Source of the DNA: JAMXLO01 sp963832895
Lineage (GTDB): Bacteria; Pseudomonadota; Alphaproteobacteria; Acetobacterales; Acetobacteraceae
DNA: 64,000 bases
Assembly: GCA_963832895.1 (NCBI GenBank)
Contig: CAWHVQ010000012.1
Coordinates: 248,001 to 312,000, forward strand
Reading direction: 5' to 3'
Shown here: positions 26,205 to 36,172 of the stretch, one piece after another
Numbering within the stretch: position 1 is the first letter of the stretch
Layout of the letters: every line of letters starts with the position of its first letter
Made by a program: the position numbers and the translations under genes
The notes under the pieces: model-generated
Seen by the model: the letters and a program-made list of their open reading frames with translations, nothing else
Databases searched by the model: none
Told to the model about the DNA's origin: nothing

Positions 26205-27266
26205 TTGACAACTCAACACCTGCCAGCGGCCGCCGACCCCGCGCATCTCACCGAGGCACTGCGCCGTGCCGGCGCGCTGGGCGACGCCTGCGTGCGCGAC
26301 ATCGTGGTGGAAAGCTCCCGCCCCACCATCCTCTCGCACATCAGGCGCCTGCGCCTGATCTACGATAATGACGCGACCGATGCGGCGCGTTCCGTGATCC
26401 TCAAGACACCTCACCCGGATCGCATGGACACGGGCTGGAATGGCGGCCGCCAGGAAGTGGCATTCTACACCGACGTTGCCGCGTCACTGCCGCGATGCAT
26501 CGTGCCACGTTGCTTCGAGGCGCATTGCGACCCAACGACAAGGTCCTGGCATCTGCTGCTTGAGGACCTCACCGACACTCACGCCCTCGCCACCACGTGG
26601 CCTTTGCCTCCCGCGATGGAGGAGTGCGAGAGGATCGTGGATGCATGGGCCCGGTTCCATGCGGCATGGTGGGACGATCCGCGGCTGGGCAGCTCGATCG
26701 GCACCTGGCGGGACGCGGCGGCGTCGGATCGCATGCTGCGGGATCTCGCGGCGCATTTTTCTCGCTTCGTCGACCGCCTCGGCGATCGCCTGCCGCACGA
26801 ACGTCGCATGCTGTACGAGCGATTGCTCGATGCCGGGCCGCGCCTGCTCCGGCGCTACCATACGCATCGCAACGTCACGCTGGTTCATGGCGACGCGCAT
26901 GCGTGGAATGTCTTCCTGCCACGCGATGGCGGGGACGATCTGAGGCTGTTCGATTGGGACGGCTGGCGGATCGGCATCGCCGCCAGCGACCTCGCCTACA
27001 TGATGGCGCTGCATTGGTATCCCGACCGGCGGCATCGTCTGGAACGCGCATTGCTGGACCGCTACCACGCGACGTTGCTCGCCCATGGCGTGCGTGGCTA
27101 TGACCGTCAGTCGCTGGCCGGTGACTACCGCTGGGCGGCCTTATGGCAGATGGCGACACCGGTGTGGCAGGCGGCCCACAATATTCCACCCGGCATTTGG
27201 TGGAATCACATGGAGCGCATCTTTCCGGCGATCGACGATCTGGGCTGTCGTGACCTGCTGGCATGA
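26205..27266 (+). CDS. Aminoglycoside phosphotransferase/choline kinase-like protein
   Basis: This 353-residue protein kinase-like-fold enzyme has the catalytic loop LVHGDAHAWNVFL (HGDxxxxN) near residues 227-239 and the metal-binding Asp in LRLFDWDGWRIG. The N-terminal lobe includes SVILKTPH with the ATP-binding Lys. It could phosphorylate a small alcohol or act on a lipid or sugar; the substrate is unknown. The best open start is the TTG at 26205. It overlaps the next gene by ATGA. Confidence 0.85.
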   Translation: MTTQHLPAAADPAHLTEALRRAGALGDACVRDIVVESSRPTILSHIRRLRLIYDNDATDAARSVILKTPHPDRMDTGWNGGRQEVAFYTDVAASLPRCIVPRCFEAHCDPTTRSWHLLLEDLTDTHALATTWPLPPAMEECERIVDAWARFHAAWWDDPRLGSSIGTWRDAAASDRMLRDLAAHFSRFVDRLGDRLPHERRMLYERLLDAGPRLLRRYHTHRNVTLVHGDAHAWNVFLPRDGGDDLRLFDWDGWRIGIAASDLAYMMALHWYPDRRHRLERALLDRYHATLLAHGVRGYDRQSLAGDYRWAALWQMATPVWQAAHNIPPGIWWNHMERIFPAIDDLGCRDLLA

Positions 27267-27892
27267 GCCGACGCTACCATGCCGTGCTGTTCGATCTGCT
27301 GACCGGCCTGCTGGATAGCTGGACGCTGTGGGATGCCGTCGCCGGCAGCGAGCAGGCCGGCCGTCGCTGGCGCGCGGCGTATCTGGCAATCACCTACCGG
27401 ACCGGTCGCTATCAGCCCTACGAGCACCTCGTCGCCACGGCCGCCGAATTGGTCGGACTGCCGCGCCGGCTCGCCGCCGAACTCGCGGTGCAGTATAGCG
27501 AAATCGAGCCCTGGCCCGAAGCCGGCGATGTGCTCGCCAAGCTTCATGCGGCCGGCATGCCGCTCGGCGTCGTTACCAACTGCTCCGAGGCACTCGGCCG
27601 CCTGGCTGCCGGCCGCATCCCGGTTCCGTTCAGCGTGATCGTTACTGCCGAACGCGCCGGCCACTACAAACCGGATCCGCGGCCTTATCGGCTTGCACTG
27701 AACGAACTCGGCGTGGCGGCGGAACATTGTCTGTTCGTGGCTGGGTCCGCCTACGACCTGTTCGGCACCGCGCGTGTCGGGATGCCAACCTGGTGGCATG
27801 ATCGGATCGGCATGACGGTCCCGCCGGATACTCCTTCGCCGATCGCGCATCATCGCACTCTGACGCCGCTCCTGACGCACGCGTTGTCGTAG
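27263..27892 (+). CDS. HAD-family hydrolase, haloacid dehalogenase-like
   Basis: This 209-residue protein has the HAD nucleophile in AVLFDLLTGLLDSW; the residue two after the Asp is Leu rather than Asp, as in dehalogenase-type rather than phosphatase-type members. Motif II lies in GVVTNCSEAL, the Lys in HYKPDPRPYRLAL, and motif IV in LFVAGSAYDLFGTARVG. The ATG overlaps the kinase-like gene stop, and the stop overlaps the lpxB start by one base. The substrate is unknown. Confidence 0.83.
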   Translation: MSRRYHAVLFDLLTGLLDSWTLWDAVAGSEQAGRRWRAAYLAITYRTGRYQPYEHLVATAAELVGLPRRLAAELAVQYSEIEPWPEAGDVLAKLHAAGMPLGVVTNCSEALGRLAAGRIPVPFSVIVTAERAGHYKPDPRPYRLALNELGVAAEHCLFVAGSAYDLFGTARVGMPTWWHDRIGMTVPPDTPSPIAHHRTLTPLLTHALS

Positions 27893-29025
27893 TGTCGCTG
27901 ATCTACCTGGTCGCCGGCGAACCGAGCGGCGATGTGCTCGGCGGTCGAATGATGGCCGCACTCGGAACGCAACGGCCGGATCTCGCCTTCGCCGGCATTG
28001 GCGGCGAGCAGATGGCGGCGCAGGGCCTCGCCAGCCTGTTCCCGATGCAAGACCTCGCACTGATGGGCCTGTTGGAAGTGCTGCCGCGACTGCACCATCT
28101 GCGACGCAGGCTCCATCAGACGGTCGCCGACATTGCCGCGCGCCGCCCGGATGTGGTGGTGACGATCGACAGTCCCGGCTTCACGCTTCGGCTGCTCAGG
28201 GCGGTCCAGTCGCTCGGCGTGAAGCGCGTGCACTACGTGGCGCCGCAGGTCTGGGCATGGCGTGAACGCCGGGTGCGGCACTATCACGGTCTGTGGGATC
28301 AGCTGCTCTGCCTGCTGCCGTTCGAGCCGGGGTTCTTCGCGCGCCACGATCTGCCAGCCACCTTTGTCGGCCATCCGGTGCTGGAGAGCGGCGCCGATCG
28401 CGGCGACGCGGCGCGATTCCGGGCGGTGCACGGCATCGATCCGACGGCGCGCGTGCTGACGCTCATGCCGGGCAGCCGTCGCACCGAGGTGACGCGGCTG
28501 CTGCCGATTCTCGGCGCCACATTGCGGCTTCTGCCGGATGTTGTGCCGGTGGTGCCGGTGGCGGCGCCAGTGGCGCAAGCGGTAGAGGAGGGCGCGCGCG
28601 ACTGGCCACGGCAGCCGGTGCTGGTGATGGAGTTGGCGGCCAAGCACGACGCCTTCGCTGCCTCCGCCGCCGCAGCGACCAAGTCCGGCACATCGACGCT
28701 GGAGTTGGCGATGGCCGGCGTGCCGATGGTGGTGACGTATCGCGTCAACCCGCTGACCGCGGCGATCGTGCGGCGCCTGGTCACTGTGCGCTACGGCTCG
28801 CTGGTCAATCTGCTGGCGCAGCGCGAGGTGGTGCCGGAACTCATCCAGGAAGCGTGCACGCCGGATCGCCTGGCAGCATCGGTGCATGCGCTGCTGGATG
28901 ATCCATCGGTCGCCGCCGCGCAGCGTGCCGGCTGTCGCGATGTGCTTGGCTCGCTGCGGCCGCCTGCCGGAATGCCGTCAGACGCCGCTGCCACCGCTGT
29001 TCTCAGTGTTCTCGATCAGTCCTGA
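27892..29025 (+). CDS. lpxB: Lipid-A-disaccharide synthase
   Basis: This 377-residue GT19 glycosyltransferase joins lipid X and UDP-2,3-diacylglucosamine at the inner membrane. Motifs are YLVAGEPSGDVLGG at the start, MGLLEVLPRLHHL, IDSPGFTLRLL, HYVAPQVWAWRERR, LPFEPGFF, FVGHPVLE, MPGSRRTEV and the donor site KSGTSTLELAMAGVPMVVTYR. The GTG start overlaps the HAD gene stop (TAGTG). The 3' end overlaps the convergent Gfo/Idh gene by 48 bases. Confidence 0.97.
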   Translation: MSLIYLVAGEPSGDVLGGRMMAALGTQRPDLAFAGIGGEQMAAQGLASLFPMQDLALMGLLEVLPRLHHLRRRLHQTVADIAARRPDVVVTIDSPGFTLRLLRAVQSLGVKRVHYVAPQVWAWRERRVRHYHGLWDQLLCLLPFEPGFFARHDLPATFVGHPVLESGADRGDAARFRAVHGIDPTARVLTLMPGSRRTEVTRLLPILGATLRLLPDVVPVVPVAAPVAQAVEEGARDWPRQPVLVMELAAKHDAFAASAAAATKSGTSTLELAMAGVPMVVTYRVNPLTAAIVRRLVTVRYGSLVNLLAQREVVPELIQEACTPDRLAASVHALLDDPSVAAAQRAGCRDVLGSLRPPAGMPSDAAATAVLSVLDQS

Positions 29026-29982
29026 CGCCACCATCCGCGCGCGGCTGGCGGCGATACCGTCGGTCACCATCAACGCCGCCGCCAATGCGCGCCGCCCCGC
29101 CGCCGCATCCACCAGCACCGGTGCACCATCCAGCACCGAGGCCACGAAGCCGGCGTGCTCCGCGGCAAGCGAGTCGTGGTCCTGCCACGAACCCTCCTCG
29201 ATGCCGAAGCCGGCAACGCCGGGCACCGGTGCGCCGCGTCCACGCGAAATCGCTGTGAGGCGGCGATTGGCAAAATCCACCGCCAGATAGCCGTTCTGCG
29301 CGAACACGCGCATGCGTCGCTCGGTGCGCATTGCGACCCGCGAGGCAGTGATCGTCGCAACTGCACCGCTGACGAAGCGGATGCGCACATTGGCGATGTC
29401 GGCGTGCTTGCTGGCGACCGCGGCGCCGACCGCATCGACACTCTCGATCTCGCTCGCCACCAGCGACAGGATCAGGTCGAGATCATGGATCATCAGGTCG
29501 AGGATCACCGACACATCGGTGCCGCGCTGCTTGAACGGCGCGATTCGGGTGGCCTCGATATAGAGCGGAGCGCCCAGTCGTCCCTCGATGGCGGTGAAGG
29601 CGGCCGAGAAGCGCTCCTGATGGCCGACCTGCAAAACCAGGCCCTGTGTCGCTGCAATCGCGGCAAGCTCATCGGCCTGCGCAAGCGTTGCAGCGATCGG
29701 CTTCTCCACCAGCACATGCTTCCCCGCCCGCAGCGCTTCGGCAGCAAGCGCATGGTGTGCCTCGGCCGGCGCCGCGATCACCAGCGCGTCACTGGCCGCA
29801 AGCAGCGTCGCGAAGTCCATTGCCGGCGCGGCGACCTCCGAACCCACCGTCCTTGCGCGTGCGGCATCAGGATCGGACACGCCGGCCAATGTCGCACGAC
29901 CGGACTCCGCGACCTTCAGCGCGTGATAGCGGCCAAAATGGCCGACACCGGCAACGCCGATACGGAGTGGTGAGGAAGTCAC
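28978..29982 (-). CDS. Gfo/Idh/MocA family oxidoreductase
   Basis: This 334-residue NAD(P)-dependent sugar oxidoreductase has the Rossmann motif GVAGVGHFGRYHA at the N-terminus and the EKP motif in HVLVEKPIA, whose Lys is catalytic. The middle has DLMIHDLDLIL, with the His of the family. It sits convergent with lpxB. In some alphaproteobacteria a Gfo/Idh enzyme (GnnA) forms the 3-amino sugar of lipid A, and the location is suggestive, but no GnnB partner is present, so this stays a family-level call. Confidence 0.9.
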   Translation of the reverse strand: MTSSPLRIGVAGVGHFGRYHALKVAESGRATLAGVSDPDAARARTVGSEVAAPAMDFATLLAASDALVIAAPAEAHHALAAEALRAGKHVLVEKPIAATLAQADELAAIAATQGLVLQVGHQERFSAAFTAIEGRLGAPLYIEATRIAPFKQRGTDVSVILDLMIHDLDLILSLVASEIESVDAVGAAVASKHADIANVRIRFVSGAVATITASRVAMRTERRMRVFAQNGYLAVDFANRRLTAISRGRGAPVPGVAGFGIEEGSWQDHDSLAAEHAGFVASVLDGAPVLVDAAAGRRALAAALMVTDGIAASRARMVASGLIENTENSGGSGV

Positions 29983-29989
29983 AGGACGT

Positions 29990-30999
<1,010 letters not shown>

Positions 31000-31003
<4 letters not shown>

Positions 31004-31977
31004 GCCGGAACAGCGACCAGCGGATGAAAGCACCGGGTGATCTGCCCCGGCACCGGCTGCGACGGTTCCGGCTCCTGCTCGCACGCGGTGTCGGCGTATG
31101 CACAGCGGGTGCGGAAGGCGCATCCCGGCGGCAGGTCGAGCAGGCTGGGCGTCATGCCGGCGATCTGCCGCAGCTTCTCGCCGCGCCGGTTGCGGCTTGG
31201 CACGCTGCCGATCAGGCCGTGTGTATACGGATGCAGTGGCCGGTCGAGTACCACCTCCGCGGCGCCGGTCTCCACGATGCGGCCGGCGTACATCACGGCG
31301 ATCTCGTCGGCGAGGCCGGCGATCACCGACAGATCGTGCGTGATCCAGATCAGCCCGGTGCCATATGTCGTCGCGAGCTTCTGCACTTCGGCCAGAATCT
31401 GTGCCTGTATCGTCACGTCCAGCGCCGTGGTCGGCTCGTCGGCGATCAGCAGATCGGGGTGGTGCAGCAGGGCGATGGCGATTGCCACGCGTTGCCGCAT
31501 GCCGCCCGAGAACTGATGTGGATAGGCTGCGAGGCGCTCATCGGGGCTGGGGATGCCCACCATGCCGAGGGCATCGCGCGAACGCGTGCGCGCTTCGGCA
31601 CGCGAGACCTTTGCGTGCGCCCGAACCGCCTCGATCATCTGTGTGTCGATGCGCAGGACCGGATTGAGGGTCATCATCGGGTCCTGAAATATCATCGCGA
31701 CGCGGTTGCCGCGCAGGGCGCGCATTTCGCGCTCGGATAGTTTCGCGAGGTCCTGGCCCTGGTATAGAATGGAGCCGCCGACAATACGTCCCGGTGGATC
31801 GACCAGGCCGATGATGGAGAAACCGGTGACCGTCTTGCCGGAGCCGGATTCACCGACCAGCCCCAATACCCGTCCGCGCGTGATGGAGAACGACACGTCG
31901 TCCACCGCCTTCACCACGCCGGCGCGCGTGAAGAAATGTGTGCGCAGGTTCCGCACTTCGAGGGTCGCAGTGGTCAC
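31000..31977 (-). CDS. Oligopeptide-type ABC transporter ATPase (DppD-like)
   Basis: This 325-residue ATPase has Walker A GESGSGKTVTGF, signature FSGGMRQRVAIAIAL, Walker B LLIADEPTTALDVT and the switch His in WITHDLSVIAGL. The C-terminal CAFRTRCAYADTAC is the typical extension. The GTG at 31977 overlaps the permease stop and is the coupled start, since the upstream open frame only mirrors the permease gene. It pairs with the DppF-like subunit. Confidence 0.93.
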
Positions 31978-32954
31978 CGTTGCAGCCGCGGGTTCAGCAC
32001 GTCGCGCAATTGATCGCCGACCAGGTTGATGGCGACGATGGTGACCAGTAGAGCGATCCCCGGGTAGAAGCTGATCCAATATTTGCCGGACAGCATGTAC
32101 TGGTAGCCATTGGCGATCAGCAGGCCGAGCGACGGCTCGGTGATCGGGACGCCAAGGCCGAGGAACGACAGTGTGGCTTCGAGGGCGATAGCGCGCGCGA
32201 CCTGCTGGGTGGCAATGACGATCAGCGGCGGCAGGCAGTTCGGAAACAGGTGGCGAAAGATGATGCGGTGCTTCGGCAGCGCGAGGCATTCAGCCGCTTC
32301 GATGTATTCGCGACGGCGTTCCACCAAGGCCGACGCTCGCACAGTGCGCGTGTAGTACGCCCATTCGACGATGACCAGCGCGAGCACGACATTCATCACG
32401 CCTTTGCCGAGCATGGCGAGGATCATCAGCGCGACGAGGATGGAGGGGAAGGAAAGCTGCAGATCGACCAGACGCATGATGGCGGCGTCGGAGCGTCCGC
32501 CGGTATAGGCGGCGAACAGGCCGAGAGCGGTGCCGAAGATGCAGGCGATGAATGCGGAGCCGATGCCGACGCCCAGCGAAATGCGGAGGCCGTAGAGGAT
32601 GCCAGAGAACATGTCGCGGCCCTGGTCGTCGGTGCCCAGGATATAGGTGTAGCCGGCTTCGGATGCGGAGCCCGGCGGCAGGCGGCCGTCCATAATGTCC
32701 AGCTGCGACAGGTCATAGGGATTCTGCGGCGCGATGAGCGGAGCGAAGATCGCGGCGAGGCCAATGAGGACGAACACCACAAGCGCCGCCAGAGCCATGC
32801 GCGACGCCGCGAAGTCGGCAACGAAGCGGCGGAATGGGGTTTCCTCACCCCGCCCCCCACCGCCCTCCCGCAAGGGAAGGGGGAGCGGCGAAGCTGTAGT
32901 TGTAGCTACTCCCCCGGCCCTTGTGGGAGGGGGCTGGGGCGCGCTGCCGCTCAC
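31974..32954 (-). CDS. Oligopeptide-type ABC permease (DppC-like) with repeat-encoded N-terminus
   Basis: This 326-residue inner-membrane permease has about six helices and the ABC-coupling EAA-like loop (EYIEAAECLALPKHRIIFRH). LGTDDQGRDMFSGILYGLR is a DppC signature. The GTG start at 32954 overlaps the dppB stop (GTGA), which fixes it. Residues 5-38 (PQPPPTRAGG..., SPLPLPLREGGGGRGEE) are unusual and are encoded by the palindromic repeat at 32845-32940; the conserved protein starts only at about residue 40 (TPFRRFVADFAASR). A later start would lose coupling. Confidence 0.92.
   Translation of the reverse strand: MSGSAPQPPPTRAGGVATTTASPLPLPLREGGGGRGEETPFRRFVADFAASRMALAALVVFVLIGLAAIFAPLIAPQNPYDLSQLDIMDGRLPPGSASEAGYTYILGTDDQGRDMFSGILYGLRISLGVGIGSAFIACIFGTALGLFAAYTGGRSDAAIMRLVDLQLSFPSILVALMILAMLGKGVMNVVLALVIVEWAYYTRTVRASALVERRREYIEAAECLALPKHRIIFRHLFPNCLPPLIVIATQQVARAIALEATLSFLGLGVPITEPSLGLLIANGYQYMLSGKYWISFYPGIALLVTIVAINLVGDQLRDVLNPRLQR
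32845..32940. repeat. GC-rich palindromic repeat, copy 2, inside a coding region
   Basis: A C-rich arm (CCCCGCCCCCCACCGCCC, then CCCGCAAGGGAAGGGGG) and a right arm (CCCCCGGCCCTTGTGGGAGG) flank a central TGTAGTTGTAGCTAC. Each arm can form its own stem and the two arms can pair. It covers codons 5-38 of the dppC-like gene and keeps that frame open. It is of the same type as the copies at 8.8, 41.4 and 43.4 kb. Confidence 0.75.
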
Positions 32955-33925
32955 CCCTTCGTCTCCAACCGCACCCGCGGATCCAACACCGTGTAAAGCA
33001 CGTCCACCACCAGGTTGATGGTGACGAACAGCAGCACGATCATCATCAGGTACGCGACGATCACCGGCCGATCCAGCACATTGATCGAATCAATGATCAG
33101 CTTCCCCATGCCCGGCCAGGCGAACACGCTCTCGGTCACCACGGCGAATGCGATGGTGGACCCGAGCTCCAGCCCGACCACGGTCACCACCGGGATCATG
33201 ATGTTCTTCAGCACATGCACGAAGATCACCCGCGCCGGCGTCAGCCCCTTGGCGCGCGCGAACTTCACAAAGTCCATCGGCAGCGTCTCGCGCACGCCGG
33301 CGCGGGTCAGGCGCAGCACCAGCGAAATATTGAACAGCGACAAATTCAATGCCGGCAGCAGCAAATGCCGTAGGCCATCGAGCGTTAGGAACGACCACTG
33401 GATGCCGAACAACTCCGCGGTCGCGCCGCGGCCGGTGCTTGGCAGCCAGCCGAGCTGCACCGCGAAAACCATGATCAGCATCAGCCCGACCCAGAAAGTG
33501 GGCAGTGAGAACCCGAGGATGCTGCCGGCCATGATCGTCCGCGCCAGCGCGCCTTCGGGATAAAGTCCCGCGTACAGCCCGAGTGGAATGCCGATGAGCA
33601 TCGACATCAGCACGGCGGTGACCGCAAGCTCCATAGTCGCCGGCATACGCTGCGCGATCAGCCGGAGCGCGGGCTCGTTGAACACGAAGCTGCGACCGAG
33701 GTCGCCGTGCAGCGCGTCGCTGACAAACAGCAAATATTGCCTCCACAGCGGCTGGTCCAGCCCCAGCGCCGCGATGACGCGCGCGCGTTCTGCTTGGTCC
33801 GCTTCGGGCGAGATCAGGATATCGACCGGATTGCCAATCACATGCACGCCGATGAACACGATCACTGACATCGCGAGCAAAACGAAAAGCGCCTGAATCA
33901 GCCGCCGGATCAGCCAGGTTGTCAT
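32951..33925 (-). CDS. Oligopeptide-type ABC permease (DppB-like)
   Basis: This 324-residue permease has the N-terminal helix LIRRLIQALFVLLAMSVIVF, a periplasmic loop, and five further helices. The coupling loop is FVKFARAKGLTPARVIFVHV. PILFVHV-like and AWPGMGKLI elements are typical of DppB. The ATG at 33925 has GGGAGA upstream; the longer frame has no family match. This is the first gene of the operon, and there is no solute-binding protein gene on either side, so the binding protein must lie elsewhere. Confidence 0.93.
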   Translation of the reverse strand: MTTWLIRRLIQALFVLLAMSVIVFIGVHVIGNPVDILISPEADQAERARVIAALGLDQPLWRQYLLFVSDALHGDLGRSFVFNEPALRLIAQRMPATMELAVTAVLMSMLIGIPLGLYAGLYPEGALARTIMAGSILGFSLPTFWVGLMLIMVFAVQLGWLPSTGRGATAELFGIQWSFLTLDGLRHLLLPALNLSLFNISLVLRLTRAGVRETLPMDFVKFARAKGLTPARVIFVHVLKNIMIPVVTVVGLELGSTIAFAVVTESVFAWPGMGKLIIDSINVLDRPVIVAYLMMIVLLFVTINLVVDVLYTVLDPRVRLETKG

Positions 33926-34019
33926 CAGGTCTCCCGTGCCCTGGCCGCGACCTATATCACGTGGACACCGGCTGCGGCCATCGGTTGGCCGGCCTTGCCG
34001 ACCCGTATAAGCTCCCCCC

Positions 34020-35180
34020 ATGGATGCACCCCGCACCACCACTGAGCTGCTCGCCAAACTCGCGTCGTTCGACACGACGAGCCGCAACTCGAACCTCGCG
34101 CTGATCGCCTTCGTGCGAGAATACCTGGACGCGCAGGGCATTTCGTATCGCCTGAGCACCGATGTGGCGGGACAGAAGGCCAACATTCACGCCATCATCG
34201 GACCGCAAGGTCCGGGTGGCATCGCGCTGTCAGGTCACGTGGATACCGTCCCTGTCGACGGCCAGGCGTGGAGCGCTGATCCGTTCACATTGCGCCGGGT
34301 CGATGGGCGCCTCTATGCGCGCGGTTCGGCCGACATGAAGGGCTTTGTCTCCGCTTGCCTCGCCGCGGTGCCGGATATCAAGGCGCGCAAACTTGCGCGG
34401 CCGCTGCACCTGTTCATCAGCTATGACGAGGAGGTCGGCTGCCAGGGCGCGCAGCGGCTGCTCCAGGATCTCGACGAGTCTGGCCTGAAGCCGGCGCTTT
34501 GCGTAGTTGGCGAGCCGTCGGGCATGCAGCCGATCCTGGCCCACAAGGGCAAGTTGAATCTGCGCGTGAATGTGCGCGGGCTGACTGGACATTCCAGCGA
34601 ACCGGGCAAGGGGGTCAACGCGATCCACGCCGCCGGCGAGGCGCTGGCCTATGTCGCGGCAGAGGCGCGCCGTCTGGCAAAAGATGGCCCGTTCGAGGCG
34701 GGCTTCGACCCGCCGCACACGACCATTCATGTCGGCACCGTCCAGGGTGGCACGATTCTCAACATTATCCCGGAGCGCTGCGAATTCGTCATGGAATGGC
34801 GCAGCATCCCAGGCGACGATGCGACGCGCCATGTCGAGCGCATGCGGCAATTCGTCGCGGACAGCATCGAGCCGGCGATGCATGCGGTGAATGCCAATAC
34901 CGGCTTCGACTTCGAGGTGCTTACCTTGATGCCGGGCCTGTCGCTCGCCGCCGACCATGAGCTGACCGCCATCGTCAAGCAGCTCACCGGTTCGAACAGC
35001 ACGGGGAAGGTGAGCTACGGTACGGAAGGCGGTTACTACCAGGGCGCCGGCATCCCGACGATCGTCTGTGGTCCCGGACACATCGCGCAGGCACATCAGC
35101 CGGACGAGTGGATCGCGCAGGAGCAGCTCGATGCATGCGATGCGTTTATCCGCCGTCTGGTGGATCGCGTGCTCGTCTGA
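34020..35180 (+). CDS. argE: Acetylornithine deacetylase-type M20 metallohydrolase
   Basis: This 386-residue cytoplasmic di-zinc hydrolase removes N-acyl groups from amino acids, classically N-acetylornithine. Metal and catalytic residues are visible in ALSGHVDTVP (His, Asp), ARGSADMKGF (Asp), SYDEEVGCQG (catalytic Glu and metal Glu) and CGPGHIAQAHQPDEW (His). The dimerisation domain lies between residues 175 and 290. It is followed by an aspartoacylase-like gene 12 bases later, suggesting a shared role in N-acyl amino acid use together with the nearby peptide-type importer. Confidence 0.9.
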   Translation: MDAPRTTTELLAKLASFDTTSRNSNLALIAFVREYLDAQGISYRLSTDVAGQKANIHAIIGPQGPGGIALSGHVDTVPVDGQAWSADPFTLRRVDGRLYARGSADMKGFVSACLAAVPDIKARKLARPLHLFISYDEEVGCQGAQRLLQDLDESGLKPALCVVGEPSGMQPILAHKGKLNLRVNVRGLTGHSSEPGKGVNAIHAAGEALAYVAAEARRLAKDGPFEAGFDPPHTTIHVGTVQGGTILNIIPERCEFVMEWRSIPGDDATRHVERMRQFVADSIEPAMHAVNANTGFDFEVLTLMPGLSLAADHELTAIVKQLTGSNSTGKVSYGTEGGYYQGAGIPTIVCGPGHIAQAHQPDEWIAQEQLDACDAFIRRLVDRVLV

Positions 35181-35192
35181 CCCGTAGATCCC

Positions 35193-36158
35193 ATGTCACC
35201 GACCATGCAGCCGCCGTTGCCAGCATTCGAAATACATATTGCCGCCCCCGACATCGGCCCCTGGCTCGCCGGAGACACCGGCGTTCGGGGCTTCACCACG
35301 CGCGATTCTGGAGTTGCGGGTCCGCATGTCGCATTGCTGGGGATCACCCATGGCAACGAGATCGCCGGCGCTATCGTGCTCGACCGGCTGCTCAAGGCGC
35401 AACTGACGCCGACGCGCGGGAGGCTCACCTTCGGCTTCGTCAACCTTGCTGCATACAAACGGTTCGAGCCACGTCAGCCGACCGCATCGCGCTTTATCGA
35501 TGAGGACATCAACCGATTGTGGGATCCGGCAGTGCTGGACAGCCCGAGGCGTTCGATCGAGCTCGACCGGGCACGCGAGATCCGGCCGCTGATCGACACA
35601 GTGGACGTACTGTTCGACCTGCACTCGATGCTGTGGCCGTCCGACCCGCTGATCCTGTGCGGCACGTCGCCGAAGGGAAAGCGCCTTGCCCTTGGCGCTG
35701 GGGTGCCGGCACTGGTCGTGGCGGATCGTGGACATGCCAGCGGACGGCGGATGATCGACTATCCACGCTTTGCCGATGCGGCAACGCCGTGCGCGGCGAG
35801 CCTCGTTGAGGCTGGACAACATTGGCGACAGGCGACCGTGGACACGATGTTCGCCAGCGCCGTCGGATTGCTGCATCATATGGACGTGGTGGCACCGCAT
35901 CCGGCGCTGCCGATGTCGGCGCCGCAGGCGCAGCGTTTTGCCGAAGTCACAATGGTAGTGACGGCGGCGACCGGCAGCTTCGCTTTCGTGCAGTCCTATC
36001 GCGGCGGCGACGTTATCCGCCAGAGAAACACGCTGATCGCGATGGACGGCGAGACGGAAATCCGCACTCCGCACGACGATTGCCTGCTGATCATGCCGAG
36101 TTTGCGTCCAAGCCGTGGTCATACCGCCGTTCGCTTGGCCCGTTTCCTGGAAGCTTGA
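35193..36158 (+). CDS. Succinylglutamate desuccinylase/aspartoacylase family protein
   Basis: This 321-residue M14-type zinc hydrolase has the metal motif GITHGNEIAG (HxxE), RFIDEDINRLW, and the third ligand in LFDLHSMLWPSDP. A C-terminal beta domain follows (LIAMDGETEIRTPHDDC). The family cleaves N-acyl amino acids such as N-succinylglutamate or N-acetylaspartate. Its place directly behind the ArgE-like gene supports deacylation of imported acyl amino acids. The exact substrate is unknown. Confidence 0.9.
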   Translation: MSPTMQPPLPAFEIHIAAPDIGPWLAGDTGVRGFTTRDSGVAGPHVALLGITHGNEIAGAIVLDRLLKAQLTPTRGRLTFGFVNLAAYKRFEPRQPTASRFIDEDINRLWDPAVLDSPRRSIELDRAREIRPLIDTVDVLFDLHSMLWPSDPLILCGTSPKGKRLALGAGVPALVVADRGHASGRRMIDYPRFADAATPCAASLVEAGQHWRQATVDTMFASAVGLLHHMDVVAPHPALPMSAPQAQRFAEVTMVVTAATGSFAFVQSYRGGDVIRQRNTLIAMDGETEIRTPHDDCLLIMPSLRPSRGHTAVRLARFLEA

Positions 36159-36172
36159 ACAGTGTTGAGGGC

